Shown: positions 43,391 through 53,232 of the stretch, in pieces | How the letters are laid out: each line of letters starts with the position of its first letter | Numbering within the stretch: the first letter of the stretch is position 1 | Assembly (NCBI RefSeq): GCF_012726265.1 | Contig: NZ_JAASAG010000010.1 | Location: forward strand, 124,001 to 188,000 | From: Streptomyces sp. HNM0575 | Lineage (GTDB): Bacteria; Actinomycetota; Actinomycetes; Streptomycetales; Streptomycetaceae | Length of the DNA: 64,000 nt | Reading direction: 5' to 3' | Made by a program: the position numbers and the translations under genes | Notes under the pieces: model-generated | Seen by the model: only the letters and a program-made list of their open reading frames with translations | Told to the model about the DNA's origin: nothing | The model's database searches: none

Positions 43391-45001
43391 CTACGGGCAC
43401 TTCTTGTCGTTCTTCGGTGCCTCGCCCTTGAGCAGATACGTGTCGACGGTGTCGTTGATGCAGGCGCCGCCCCGCAGGTATGCGGTGTGCCCGTCGCCCT
43501 CGTACGTCAGCAGCCGGGCCGGTTCGAGCTGGCCCGCGAGGGCCTGCGCCCAGGCGTACGGGGTGGCCGGGTCCCTCGTCGTACCGACGACCAGGATGGG
43601 GTCGGCGCCCTTGGCGTCGATGCGGTGGGGGCGGCCCGTGGGCTTGTCGGGCCAGTAGCCGCAGTTGAGGGCGGCCCACGCGAAGCCGCGGCCGAAGACC
43701 GGGGAGGCCTTCTCGAAGGAGGGCAGGGCCTTCTTCACATCCTCGGGGGAGGAGAAGGCGGGCGGGAGATCGAGGCAGTTGACGGCCGGGTTGGCGTACA
43801 TGATGTTGCCGTAGTGGCCGTCGGGGTCGCGCTCGTAGTACTCGTCGGCGAGGGTGAGCAGGTCGGCGCCGTCGCCGTCCATCGCGCTCGTCAGGGCGTC
43901 GCGCAGCTGCGGCCAGGAGCTCTCGTCGTACATGGCGCGGATGACGCCCGTCGTGGCCAGGGACTCGGTGAGCTTGCGCGGGTCGCCGGTGCGCAGGGGC
44001 TTCTTGTCGGTCTTCTCGAAGAAGGCGCTGAGCCGGCGGGCCGCGTCCTTGGTGCTCTTGCGCCCGAGCGGACAGTCGCTCCTGGATACGCAGTCCTTGG
44101 CGAACTCCCTGAACGCGGTGTCGAATCCGCCCGTCTGGTCGCGGTTGATGCGCAGCATCGACAGCGAGGGGTCCATCGCGCCGTCCAGCACGAGCCTGCC
44201 GGAGCGCTGCGGGAAGAGTCCGGCGTAGTACGCGCCGAGGTAGGTGCCGTACGAGGCGCCGACGTAGTTGAGCTTCTTGTCGCCGAGCAGGGCCCGAAGC
44301 ATGTCCATGTCGCGGGCCGCGTCGACGGTCGAGAGGTGTCCGAGGACGTCGCCCGAGCGCTTGTCGCAGCCCGCCGCGAACTTCTTGTACGCGCTGACGA
44401 GCCGGTTCGTCTCCCGCGCGTTGTCGGGTGTCTGGTCGGTCTGCGTGAAGGTGTCCATCTGCTTGTCGGTCAGACAGCGCACCGGCTCGCTGCGTGCCAC
44501 CCCGCGCGGGTCGAGCCCCACGAGGTCGTAACTGCGGCGCACCGGCGGCGGATAGCCGACGGCCGCCGCCTGCTGCACGTAGTCGACGGCGGAGCCGCCG
44601 GGGCCGCCCGGATTGACCAGCAGGGAGCCGAGGGTCTTGCCCTTACCGGAGGCCTTCTTGCGGGCGACGGCGAGGTGGAGGTCCTTGTCCGGGTCCGGGT
44701 GCTCGTAGTCGAGCGGCGTCTTCATCCGGGCGCACTGGAAACCGTCGTCGCCGCAGTCCCGCCAGGAGAGCTTCTGCTTGTAGTACGGCTTCAGGCCGGC
44801 CGGTACGGAGGCGGGCAGCGGCTTGAGCGGCTGGGCGTCGGTGTGGCCCGCCGCCCGGTCGCTGCTGGCGGAGGAAGGGGCGCCCTGGGGGGCGCCCGAC
44901 TCCCCCGAACTGCCCGAACAGCCGCTGATCGTCAGCAGCACTGCCGTCGCGATGACGGCGAGCGCGGTGCGGGGCAGGCGGCTGGTGTGCCTCGTGTGCA
45001 T
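43391..45001 (-). CDS. alpha/beta hydrolase lipoprotein with TAP-like C-terminal domain
   Basis: 536 residues. The start is at MHTRHTSRLPRTALAV, giving a lipoprotein signal with lipobox LTISGC; GAGGGATGG lies upstream. The mature protein is an alpha/beta hydrolase: LVNPGGPGGSAVDYV for the oxyanion region, nucleophile GASYGTYLG near 230, aspartate in VVGTTRDPATPYAWA, and histidine in EGDGHTAYLRG. This is the tripeptidyl aminopeptidase/proteinase family (TAP-like) abundant in Streptomyces, acting outside the membrane on peptides. It is the first core-genome gene right of the tRNA and reads toward it. A hairpin-rich stretch between its stop and the tRNA (43247-43390) may terminate it. Confidence 0.87.
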   Translation of the reverse strand: MHTRHTSRLPRTALAVIATAVLLTISGCSGSSGESGAPQGAPSSASSDRAAGHTDAQPLKPLPASVPAGLKPYYKQKLSWRDCGDDGFQCARMKTPLDYEHPDPDKDLHLAVARKKASGKGKTLGSLLVNPGGPGGSAVDYVQQAAAVGYPPPVRRSYDLVGLDPRGVARSEPVRCLTDKQMDTFTQTDQTPDNARETNRLVSAYKKFAAGCDKRSGDVLGHLSTVDAARDMDMLRALLGDKKLNYVGASYGTYLGAYYAGLFPQRSGRLVLDGAMDPSLSMLRINRDQTGGFDTAFREFAKDCVSRSDCPLGRKSTKDAARRLSAFFEKTDKKPLRTGDPRKLTESLATTGVIRAMYDESSWPQLRDALTSAMDGDGADLLTLADEYYERDPDGHYGNIMYANPAVNCLDLPPAFSSPEDVKKALPSFEKASPVFGRGFAWAALNCGYWPDKPTGRPHRIDAKGADPILVVGTTRDPATPYAWAQALAGQLEPARLLTYEGDGHTAYLRGGACINDTVDTYLLKGEAPKNDKKCP

Positions 45002-45382
45002 GGACCATCCCTCGGTTCGCGTCGGACCGTCAGCCCTCGGGGGCGGCACGGCAATCGAGGTGGAGCGTATCCGCCCCGGATATCACAGAGGTCTCCCCGA
45101 CGGGGGCGGCTCCTCATACGGGTGAGGGGGCGGGGCAGTCGGCCCACGGGGCGTGGGCCTCGGCCTTTGCGCCCCTCTCACCCCTCGCGTCCGGCCCGCG
45201 CTTCGCCCGGTCGTCCGGCCGGCCGCGCCCGGTGCCGGCGTCCCCGGATCCGGTCGGTCCCGACGAGCCGGCCGCTGCCGTCGGCCTGCCGTTCGGCTCT
45301 CAACAGACGTCCGCTGGGCCCTTGTTGAGCTCCCGTCGGACCCTCGGTCCGCCCCGTCGTGGGCGGGGCGCCCACGCCTCCG
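45002..45382. other. intergenic, nothing recognised
   Basis: Very GC-rich space between holB and the hydrolase gene. It should contain the hydrolase promoter. I see no gene and no clear terminator. Confidence 0.3.
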
Positions 45383-46600
45383 TCAGCCCGCCCGCAGAGT
45401 CATCGTCATCGCCTCGACCGCCAGCAGCGGCGCGACGTTGCGGTCGAGGGCCTCACGGCACGCCAGTACGGCCTCTATCCGGCGCAGCGTCTGCTCCGGG
45501 CCCGATGCGGCGGCGAGCCCGGCGACCGCGTCCGCGGACTCCTCGTTCGCCAGGGCCGCTCCGGAGCCCAACTGCCGTGCCAGCACGTCACGGTAGAGCC
45601 CGGTGAGATCGCTCAGCGCCAGGTCCAGGGAGTCGCGCTGGGTGCGTGTGGCGCGCCGCTTCTGCTTGTCCTGGAGCTCCTTCATCGCGCCGGCGGTGCC
45701 CCGCGGCAGCCGGCTGCCCTTGCCCTCGGAGGCGCCGAGCGCGGCCCGAAGCTCCTCGGTCTCCCGCTCGTCGTGCTCCTCGGCGACCTCCTTGGCGTCC
45801 TCGGCCGCCGCGTCGATCAACTCCTGTGCCGCGCGCAGCGCCCCGCCAACGTCCGAGACCCGCTGCGGCAGCGTGAGGACCGCGGCCCTGCGCCTGCGCG
45901 CCCGCTCGTCGGTGGCCAGCCGGCGGGCCCGTCCGATGTGGCCCTGGGTGGCGCGCGCCGCGTACGCGGCCATGTCCGGCTCGATGCCGTCGCGCCGCGT
46001 CAGCAGGTCCGCGACGGCGTCCACCGGAGGCGTGCGCAGCGCGAGATGGCGGCAGCGGGAGCGGATCGTGGGCAGCACGTCCTCCGTGGAGGGTGCGCAG
46101 AGCAGCCACACCGTGCGCGGGGCGGGTTCCTCGACGGCCTTGAGCAGTACGTTGCCCGCGCCCTCGGTCAGCCGGTCGGCGTCCTCCATGACGATCACCT
46201 GCCAGCGGCCGCCCGCCGGGGACATCTGCGCCCTGCGCACCTGCTCACGCGTCTCCTTGACGCCGATGGTCAGCAGGTCGGTACGGATCACCTCGACGTC
46301 CGCATGGGTGCCGACCATGGCCGTATGGCAGCCGTCGCAGAAGCCGCAGCCCGGCGCGCCGCCGAGCGCACGGTCCGGGCTGACGCACTGGAGGGCCGCG
46401 GCGAAGGCGCGCGCGGCGGTGGAGCGGCCGGAACCGGGCGGGCCGGTGAAGAGCCAGGCGTGGGTCATGGCCGAGCCGGACAGCGCGGCCGTACCCCGAC
46501 CCTCGGCCTCCGCGGCGACATAGGCGTCGGCGTCACGGGCGGCAGCGCTCAGCTGGGCCGTCACCTTCTCCTGGCCGACCACGTCGTCCCATACCGCCAT
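45383..46600 (-). CDS. holB: DNA polymerase III subunit delta prime
   Basis: 405 residues of AAA+ clamp-loader fold. It begins MAVWDDVVGQEKVTAQLS; the P-loop is GPPGSGRSTAA near 53-63, with arginine in place of the usual lysine, consistent with the non-hydrolysing delta-prime role. Zinc cysteines lie in PGCGFCDGCHTAM, the Walker B region is VIVMEDADRL, and KAVEEPAPRTVWLL plus TIRSRCRHL represent the sensor/SRC motif (serine-arginine-cysteine). A long charged C-terminal insert (DAKEVAEEHDERETEELRAA) is typical of actinobacteria. It lies downstream of tmk on the same strand with a gap of about 400 bases, a pairing conserved in Streptomyces. Confidence 0.92.
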   Translation of the reverse strand: MAVWDDVVGQEKVTAQLSAAARDADAYVAAEAEGRGTAALSGSAMTHAWLFTGPPGSGRSTAARAFAAALQCVSPDRALGGAPGCGFCDGCHTAMVGTHADVEVIRTDLLTIGVKETREQVRRAQMSPAGGRWQVIVMEDADRLTEGAGNVLLKAVEEPAPRTVWLLCAPSTEDVLPTIRSRCRHLALRTPPVDAVADLLTRRDGIEPDMAAYAARATQGHIGRARRLATDERARRRRAAVLTLPQRVSDVGGALRAAQELIDAAAEDAKEVAEEHDERETEELRAALGASEGKGSRLPRGTAGAMKELQDKQKRRATRTQRDSLDLALSDLTGLYRDVLARQLGSGAALANEESADAVAGLAAASGPEQTLRRIEAVLACREALDRNVAPLLAVEAMTMTLRAG

Positions 46601-47013
46601 CGCTGCCCGCCCCCTTTCTCACCGCACGGGTTTCTCACCGCACGGGCGTCGGCCCGCACGCGCATGGATGCACTGCGGACGCACACGCCGACCCGACGCG
46701 AACGCTCACCGCCGGCTGCGCCACGCACAACCGCCGTACACCGCACCGCTCGTAATGCACCGCACGGAATGCACCGCACTGCACGGCACGCACCGCTCGC
46801 CGCGTACGCACGACGTCCGTTCACCGACCATTGTGGTCCACGGCACTGACAGTCAGCGCACGCGCGCTGCCTCACGCACGCGCACCGGCGCACCGGCCGG
46901 AACCACACCCCGCACCACGCCCGGCACCTCAGCCGGAGGGTCGTGCGGAGCGCCCGGAAGGCAGTGCGGAAGGCAGTGCGGAAGGCAGTGCGGAAGTCGG
47001 GCGCGTACCGCGT
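46601..47013. other. intergenic between tmk and holB, low complexity
   Basis: 413 bases without a supported gene. It is rich in CGCAC/GCACCGC-type short repeats (46670-46850) and ends with a 12-bp tandem repeat listed separately. It should include the holB promoter. Confidence 0.35.
46955..46990. repeat. 12-bp tandem repeat, three perfect copies
   Basis: CGGAAGGCAGTG occurs at 46955-46966, 46967-46978 and 46979-46990, followed by a partial fourth copy. It lies 24 bases beyond the tmk stop and is non-coding. It is probably a replication-slippage microsatellite-like repeat. Confidence 0.85.
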
Positions 47014-50000
47014 TCACTTGCCGCGGCGGCGTCTGCGTCCGCCCTGCTCCTCCGCGTCGTCCTCGCCGCCTCCCAGCAACTCGTCCGCGAGGGAGGGCAC
47101 GTCGTCCAGCGGCGTCTCCTCAGCCCAGTCGGGACGGGGCCGTTCGCCGCGGCCGCTGCCGGGGTCGACCTGCGGCATCTCGCGCGTACGGTCCTGCTGC
47201 CGGTCCTGCCCACGGCCCTGGTCCCGGCCCTGTTCGCGACCCTGCCCACGGCCCTGTTCCCGGCGCTGCTCGCGGTCCTGTTCCCGGCCCTGCTCCTCCG
47301 CGGGTACGCGCGGCAGCAGCGTCGTGTCCTCGTCCTGCTGCGCCTGCGGCATGACGTGCGTCCGCTCCGCGTCGTACTCGCCGTATCCACCGGAGGCGCC
47401 GGAGCCACCGGAGCCGCGGTCGCCGCCTTGCTCGTCTTCCGGCTGCGGCAGCTTGGCGGTGTCGCCGTCGGAGCCGTCCGGGTTGACGCCCCTGGGACCG
47501 TCCTCGCCGTTCCCGCGGTTACGTGCCTGCTCGGCCCGCTGAAGCGCCTCCTCGGCACGGCGCTGCTTCTCCAGCCGCCGCTCCTCGGCCTGCGCCCGCA
47601 GCCGCGCCTCCTCTTCGGCGAGGCGGCGCTGGCGCGCGATCTCCTCCTCGCGGGCGCGCTCCTCCGCGTCCCGCCGCTGCCGCTCCTCCTCGGCGATCCG
47701 CCGCGCCTCCTCGGCCCGGCGGCGGGCCTCCTCCGCGCGCCGTGCCTCGGCCTGCTGCCGCTCCAGCTCCTCCGCACGCCGCTTGCGGTCCTGCTCCTCG
47801 GCCCGCAACCGGTCCATCTTTTCCTGCCGTTCGCGCTCCCGGCGCTCCTCCTCCGCCTTGCGCGCGGCCTCTTCCTCGGCCTTGCGGCGGGCCTCCTCCT
47901 CGGCGGCCCTGCGTGCGTCCTCGCGCGCCTGGATCTCGGCGTCCGACAGCGGCAGCACCTGGTCGAGCCGGTGCCGTACGGCCGTGGTGACCGCCTCCGG
48001 CTCCTGGCCCGCGTCGACGACCAGGTAGCGGGCCGGATCCGCGGCGGCCAGCGTCAGGAAGCCGGCACGCACCTTGTCGTGGAACTCGGCGGGCTCCGAC
48101 TCCAGCCGGTCCGGCGCCTCCGTGAACCGCTCGCGCGCCGTCTCGGGCGCGATGTCGAGCAGCACGGTCAGATGCGGTACGAGCCCGGCGGTCGCCCAGC
48201 GCGAGATGCGGGCGATCTCCGTGGGCGAAAGGTCGCGGCCGGCGCCCTGGTAGGCGACGGACGAGTCGATGTAGCGGTCGGAGAGGACGATGGCACCGCG
48301 CTCCAGCGCGGGGCGGATGACCGTGTCCACGTGCTCGGCGCGGTCCGCCGCGTACAGCAGCGCCTCCGAGCGGTGCGAGAGTCCCGCCGAGGACACGTCG
48401 AGCAGTATCGAACGCAGCCGCTTCCCCACGGGCGTTGCACCCGGCTCCTTGGTGACGACGACCTCGTGTCCCTTGGCCCTGATCCACTCGGCCAGGGTCT
48501 CGACCTGGGTGGTCTTGCCGGATCCGTCGCCGCCCTCCAGGGCCATGAAGAAGCCGTTCGCGGCCGGTGCCTCCTTGGGGTCGCGGCCGCCGCCGAGCGC
48601 GTCGAGCAGGTCCCGGCGGAGGGTGACGCCCTGGCGGTCGTCCGTACGTCCCAGCACGAGGGCCGCGACGGGCAGCAGCAGCGCGCCGACGAGCATCAGC
48701 GTGAAGGCCGCGCCCCCGTGGTCGAAGACGAAGTCTCCGGCGACGACGCGGTGCGGCCCGATGAAGCCGGCCGCCACGGGCGCGACCAGGGCACCGAGCC
48801 CGACCGCGATGCGCACGACCGCCTGGAGGTGCTCCGTCATGCGGGCCCGGTGGGCGTCCTCGGTCTCCAGGTCGAGGAGTACGTGGCCCGCCTGCGCGGC
48901 GACGCCCGAGGACAGGCCCGCGACCGCCATGAGTACGAGGCCCGTCGTCGCGTCGGTCACCAGACCGGCGACCAGCAGGGCGAGACCGGCGAGGCCTATG
49001 GCGAGGGCGAGCAGCCGCCGCCGCGAGAGCAGCGGGAGGGTACGGGGCGCGAGGCGGATGCCCGCGGCCGTGCCGCCCGCGAGCGCGAAGACCTGCAACC
49101 CGAAGCTGATGGGCCCGCCGCCGAGGTCCGCGGCGTGCAGCGCGGCGATCGCGACGGCGGAGGCGATGGCCCACGCGGTCGCGGAACCGGCGAGCACCAG
49201 CAGCGGCACCGCGCCCGTACGACCCTTGCCGTCACCGGTGTTGGTGCCGGAGCCCGAACCGGACGCCGCGCCCTGCCCGGACCCGGAGCCCGAACCGGTC
49301 CTCGGCCGGCGCAGCCCCTCAAGTGGCGAGCGGGGACGGGGAGTTCCGCCGTCGGGCAGCTCCAGGAAGTACACGACGGAGAACGCGGCGGCGAACAGCC
49401 CGGCCGCCACGTACGAGCCCAGCGCCGCCTGGTGCGAGTGGAACCAGGCGAAGGCCGAGCTGAGCGCGTTGCTGACGAGCGTGACCGCGACTAGGCCGAT
49501 GGCGGCGACCGGCAGCGCCAGGAAGGTGCTGCGCAGCCACAGCCGCCGCAGCGCCTCCTGACGGTCCGGCAGCGGACGGACGGCGGCGCCCTCGGGCGGC
49601 GGGGCGGGCAGCAGCGCGGGAGCGGCGCTGTCCTTGGCGACGGTCCAGAAGCGTTCGGCGACGCCGAGCACGAAGACCGTGACCAGTACGAGCGCGAAGG
49701 CGTTGCCCGGCATCCAGTCGATCCACATCGGAGCGACGATCATCGCGAGGGCGCGCAGCGCGTCGGACGCGAACATGGTCCAGCGCCGGTCGAGTACGCC
49801 CTTGCCGGGGGCGAGCAGCGCCGACAGCGGCCCGAGCAGCACCGCCCCGAAGAGAAGCGTGGCCAGCAGGCGCGCCCCGAAGACCGCCGTGATGACCAGT
49901 GCCATGCCTCGGTAGCCGCCGCCGAAGACGGCGTCGGCGCCGGCCGCCCGTACCGTCGCCGCCTGTAGGGCCAGCAGCAACAGCACCAGCAGGGCCAGTG

Positions 50001-50160
50001 CGTCACCGATGCCGCTGGTCAGATGGGCGCTCCAGAGGCGCCGCAGCGGGCCGAAGCGCAACAGCGCGCCCACGGCGCGCTCGCGGGACTCCGCGGCGAG
50101 TGCGTCGTCGGGGGCGTCAGGTGCGGGGGGTACGCCCATTGGCTGGTCTGCTCGCGTCAT
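47014..50160 (-). CDS. tmk: thymidylate kinase fused to an N-terminal transporter-like membrane domain
   Basis: 1048 residues in three parts. Residues 30-530 are an MFS-like membrane domain with about twelve hydrophobic segments. Residues 535-735 are dTMP kinase: P-loop ALEGGDGSGKTTQVETLAEW, KEPGATPVGKRLRSILL, and the DRY-type SDRYIDSSVAYQGAGRDL. After that comes a long Glu/Arg/Ala coiled coil (REDARRAAEEEARRKAEEEA pattern), then an acidic, Gln-rich tail. The kinase phosphorylates dTMP to dTDP for DNA synthesis. This fused layout is usual in Streptomyces (SCO3542 type, from memory) and unusual elsewhere. The ATG at MTRADQPMG is chosen because the membrane domain follows directly. Confidence 0.92.
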   Translation of the reverse strand: MTRADQPMGVPPAPDAPDDALAAESRERAVGALLRFGPLRRLWSAHLTSGIGDALALLVLLLLALQAATVRAAGADAVFGGGYRGMALVITAVFGARLLATLLFGAVLLGPLSALLAPGKGVLDRRWTMFASDALRALAMIVAPMWIDWMPGNAFALVLVTVFVLGVAERFWTVAKDSAAPALLPAPPPEGAAVRPLPDRQEALRRLWLRSTFLALPVAAIGLVAVTLVSNALSSAFAWFHSHQAALGSYVAAGLFAAAFSVVYFLELPDGGTPRPRSPLEGLRRPRTGSGSGSGQGAASGSGSGTNTGDGKGRTGAVPLLVLAGSATAWAIASAVAIAALHAADLGGGPISFGLQVFALAGGTAAGIRLAPRTLPLLSRRRLLALAIGLAGLALLVAGLVTDATTGLVLMAVAGLSSGVAAQAGHVLLDLETEDAHRARMTEHLQAVVRIAVGLGALVAPVAAGFIGPHRVVAGDFVFDHGGAAFTLMLVGALLLPVAALVLGRTDDRQGVTLRRDLLDALGGGRDPKEAPAANGFFMALEGGDGSGKTTQVETLAEWIRAKGHEVVVTKEPGATPVGKRLRSILLDVSSAGLSHRSEALLYAADRAEHVDTVIRPALERGAIVLSDRYIDSSVAYQGAGRDLSPTEIARISRWATAGLVPHLTVLLDIAPETARERFTEAPDRLESEPAEFHDKVRAGFLTLAAADPARYLVVDAGQEPEAVTTAVRHRLDQVLPLSDAEIQAREDARRAAEEEARRKAEEEAARKAEEERRERERQEKMDRLRAEEQDRKRRAEELERQQAEARRAEEARRRAEEARRIAEEERQRRDAEERAREEEIARQRRLAEEEARLRAQAEERRLEKQRRAEEALQRAEQARNRGNGEDGPRGVNPDGSDGDTAKLPQPEDEQGGDRGSGGSGASGGYGEYDAERTHVMPQAQQDEDTTLLPRVPAEEQGREQDREQRREQGRGQGREQGRDQGRGQDRQQDRTREMPQVDPGSGRGERPRPDWAEETPLDDVPSLADELLGGGEDDAEEQGGRRRRRGK

Positions 50161-50280
50161 GGCGGTCAGGGTATAGGGAGCCGTGGAGGCCGTGTGTCCC
50201 AGCCCGAACAAACGGGCGGGACCAGGGCTTTGCACTTGCGCTGACCTCCGGGTCTCCGGCCCACGGCCTCCGGGGTTCCC

Positions 50281-50327
50281 AGGGCCTTAGGCTCCGGGGG
50301 CGCACGGCCTCCGCGGAGCCGGGCCCT
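50281..50327 (-). terminator. hairpin at the topA 3' end
   Basis: Nested stems AGGGCC/GGCCCT and GGCTCCG/CGGAGCC surround the topA stop. There is no T-tract, as is common for Streptomyces terminators. The rest of the gap to tmk (50161-50280) shows no gene. Confidence 0.45.
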
Positions 50328-53232
50328 ACTTCTCGGCGGCGTCCTTCTTCGCCGATCCCGACGCCGACTTCGCCGCCGTCGCCTTCGCCGCCGTCTTCTT
50401 GGCCGCGGTCTTCTTGGCCGCGGTCTTCTTCGCGGCCGTCTTCTTCGCCGTCCCGGCGGAGGTGGACTTGGCCGTCGTCGTCTTCTCCGCGGCCTTCTTG
50501 GCCGTCGACTTCTTCGTCGCCTTCTTCTTGGTGGCCTTCTTGGCGGGGCCCTTCGCCCGCTTCTCGGCGAGCAGTTCGAACCCGCGCTCCGCCGTGATGG
50601 TCTCCGGGTCGTCGTCCCGCCGCAGCGTCGCGTTCGTCTCGCCGTCCGTCACGTACGGACCGAAGCGGCCGTCCTTCACCACCACCGGACGCTCGCTCTG
50701 CGGGTCGTTGCCCAGCTCCTTGAGCGGCGGCTTGGCGGCGGCACGGCCGCGTTGCTTCGGCTGTGCGTAGATCGCGAGGGCCTGGTCGAGGGTGATCGTG
50801 AAGATCTGCTCCTCGGTCTCCAGCGAACGCGAATCCGTGCCGCGCCTCATGTACGGCCCGTACCGGCCGTTCTGCGCGGTGATCTCCTCGCCCGTGCCCG
50901 GGTCGGTGCCGACCACACGGGGCAGCGACAGCAGCTTGAGCGCGTCGGCGAGCGTGATCGTGTCCAGCGACATCGACTTCAGCAGCGAAGCGGTGCGCGG
51001 CTTGACGGCGTTCTTGCCGGTCTTCGGGGTGCCCTCGGGCAGCACCTCCGTGACATACGGGCCGTACCTGCCGTCCCTCGCCACGATCGGGCGGCCCGTC
51101 TCCGGGTCGGTGCCCAGCTCGAAGTCGCCGCTCGGCTTGGCCAGCAGCTCCTTGGCCAGCTCGACGGTCAGCTCGTCCGGCGGCAGGTCGTCGGGGACGT
51201 CGGCACGCTGGCCGGGCTCGTCCGGGGAGGGCGGCGGGCCTTCGACGTACGGTCCGTAGCGCCCGACGCGCAGCGTGATGCCCTCACCGACGGGGAAGGA
51301 CGAGACGCCCTTGGCGTCGATCGCGCCCAGGTCCGAGACGAGTTCCTTGAGCCCGCCCAGGTGGTCGCCGTCGCCGTTGCCCGAGTCGGCGGCGGAGCCC
51401 GGCGCACCGTCCGAGCTGCCGTCCTCGCCGAAGTAGAAGCGGCGAAGCCACGGCACGGAGGCGGCGCTGCCCGCGGCGATGCGGTCGAGGTCGTCCTCCA
51501 TCTTGGCCGTGAAGTCGTAGTCGACGAGCCGGCCGAAGTGCTTCTCCAGCAGCCCCACCACGGCGAAGCTCAGGAAGGAGGGCACCAGGGCCGTCCCCTT
51601 CTTGAAGACGTAACGCCGGTCCAGGATGGTGCTGATGATCGAGGCGTACGTCGAGGGGCGGCCGATCTCCCGCTCCTCCAGCTCCTTCACGAGCGTGGCC
51701 TCGGTGTAGCGCGCCGGCGGCTTGGTGGCGTGGCCGTCGACGGACAGCTCGTCGGCGGTGAGCGGGTCGCCCTCGGTGACGTGTGGCAGGCGCCGCTCGC
51801 GGTCGTCCAGCTCGGCGTCGGGGTCGTCGGAGCCCTCGACGTACGCCTTGAGGAAGCCGTGGAAGGTGATGACCTTGCCGGTCGCGGTGAACTCGGCGTC
51901 CCGGCCGTCGCTCGCCTGCCCGCCGACCCGTACGGTCACCGACTGGCCCGTGGCGTCCTTCATCTGGGAGGCGACGGTCCGCTTCCAGATCAGCTCGTAG
52001 AGCCTGAACTGCTCGCCCGTCAGGCCCGTTTCGGCCGGCGTGCGGAAGCGGTCGCCGGAGGGGCGGATCGCCTCGTGCGCCTCCTGCGCGTTCTTGACCT
52101 TGCCCGTGTAGACGCGGGGACGCTCCGGCAGGTACTCGCCGCCGTAGAGCTGCGTGACCTGCGTGCGTGCGGCGTTCACCGCGGTGTCCGAAAGCGTCGT
52201 GGAGTCCGTACGCATATACGTGATGAAGCCGTTCTCGTACAGCTTCTGCGCCACCTGCATCGTCAGCTTCGCGCCGAAGCCGAGCTTGCGGCTGGCCTCC
52301 TGCTGGAGCGTGGTCGTACGGAACGGGGCGTACGGCGAGCGCCGGTACGGCTTGGACTCGACGGAGCGCACCGAGAACCGCGTCTCGGCGAGGGCCGTGG
52401 CGAGCGCCCTCGCGTTCTCCTCGTCGAGGTGCAGCACCTGGTCCGGGTTCTTCAGCCGGCCGTCGGCGCCGAAGTCGCGACCCTGCGCGACGCGCCTGCC
52501 GTCGACGGTGTTGAGCCTCGCCCCGAAGGTGCCCGGATCGCCGGCACCGGCGCGGGCACCGCCCTGCCCGGTCGCGAAGGTGGCCGTCAAATCCCAGTAC
52601 TCGGCGGAGCGGAACGCCATGCGCTCCCGCTCCCGCTCGACCACGAGTCGCGTCGCCACGGACTGCACGCGGCCGGCCGAGAGCCGCGGCATGACCTTCT
52701 TCCACAGGACAGGCGAGACCTCGTAGCCGTAGAGCCGGTCGAGGATGCGGCGGGTCTCCTGGGCGTCGACGAGACGCTGGTTCAGATCCCGCGGATTGCG
52801 CACGGCGTCCTGGATGGCGTCCTGCGTGATCTCGTGGAAGACCATGCGGCGCACCGGCACCTTCGGCTTGAGGACCTCTCGGAGGTGCCAGGCGATGGCC
52901 TCGCCCTCGCGGTCCTGATCGGTGGCGAGTAGGAGTTCGTCGGATTCGGCGAGAAGCTGCTTGAGCTTCTTCACCTGCTCCTTCTTGTCCGTGTTCACCA
53001 CGTACAGCGGCTCGAAGTCGTGATTGACGTTCACACCGAGCCGCGCCCACGACTCGCCCTTGTACTTCGCGGGCACCTCGGCGGCGCCGTTGGGAAGGTC
53101 GCGGACATGCCCCACGCTCGCCTCGACCACGTAGCCGGGGCCGAGGTACCCCTTGATCGTTTTGGCCTTGGCGGGCGACTCGACGATCACGAGTCGGCGC
53201 CCGCCGTTTGCGGGCTCGCGGGTCGGGGACAA
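50326..53232 (-). CDS. topA: DNA topoisomerase I
   Basis: 968 residues, type IA topoisomerase. Toprim domain: LVIVESPAKAKTIKGYL at the N terminus and ATDQDREGEAIAWHL near 110. The active-site tyrosine is in FITYMRTDSTTLSDTA near 335. The C terminus carries four GRYGPY/GRFGPY topoisomerase repeats, then a tail of KKTAAKK-type lysine/alanine repeats typical of actinobacterial TopA, which adds DNA binding and processivity. TTG is taken as start (LSPTREPANGG) because GGAGAG lies upstream and Streptomyces homologues begin near SPT; an ATG 21 codons further up is possible. It relaxes negative supercoils. Confidence 0.95.
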   Translation of the reverse strand: MSPTREPANGGRRLVIVESPAKAKTIKGYLGPGYVVEASVGHVRDLPNGAAEVPAKYKGESWARLGVNVNHDFEPLYVVNTDKKEQVKKLKQLLAESDELLLATDQDREGEAIAWHLREVLKPKVPVRRMVFHEITQDAIQDAVRNPRDLNQRLVDAQETRRILDRLYGYEVSPVLWKKVMPRLSAGRVQSVATRLVVERERERMAFRSAEYWDLTATFATGQGGARAGAGDPGTFGARLNTVDGRRVAQGRDFGADGRLKNPDQVLHLDEENARALATALAETRFSVRSVESKPYRRSPYAPFRTTTLQQEASRKLGFGAKLTMQVAQKLYENGFITYMRTDSTTLSDTAVNAARTQVTQLYGGEYLPERPRVYTGKVKNAQEAHEAIRPSGDRFRTPAETGLTGEQFRLYELIWKRTVASQMKDATGQSVTVRVGGQASDGRDAEFTATGKVITFHGFLKAYVEGSDDPDAELDDRERRLPHVTEGDPLTADELSVDGHATKPPARYTEATLVKELEEREIGRPSTYASIISTILDRRYVFKKGTALVPSFLSFAVVGLLEKHFGRLVDYDFTAKMEDDLDRIAAGSAASVPWLRRFYFGEDGSSDGAPGSAADSGNGDGDHLGGLKELVSDLGAIDAKGVSSFPVGEGITLRVGRYGPYVEGPPPSPDEPGQRADVPDDLPPDELTVELAKELLAKPSGDFELGTDPETGRPIVARDGRYGPYVTEVLPEGTPKTGKNAVKPRTASLLKSMSLDTITLADALKLLSLPRVVGTDPGTGEEITAQNGRYGPYMRRGTDSRSLETEEQIFTITLDQALAIYAQPKQRGRAAAKPPLKELGNDPQSERPVVVKDGRFGPYVTDGETNATLRRDDDPETITAERGFELLAEKRAKGPAKKATKKKATKKSTAKKAAEKTTTAKSTSAGTAKKTAAKKTAAKKTAAKKTAAKATAAKSASGSAKKDAAEK

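Noticed and set aside
43343..45328. 661-codon plus-strand open frame
   Set aside because: Antisense to the lipoprotein hydrolase; valine/glycine/arginine-rich shadow.
46955..47000. Short regular repeats as a CRISPR array
   Set aside because: Units are 12 bp with no spacers and no cas genes nearby; a simple tandem repeat.
46831..49494. 887-codon plus-strand open frame
   Set aside because: Antisense to tmk; leucine/arginine-rich composition is the usual shadow of a GC-rich gene, with no domains.
50752..52932. 726-codon plus-strand open frame
   Set aside because: Antisense to topA and shows no recognisable domain.
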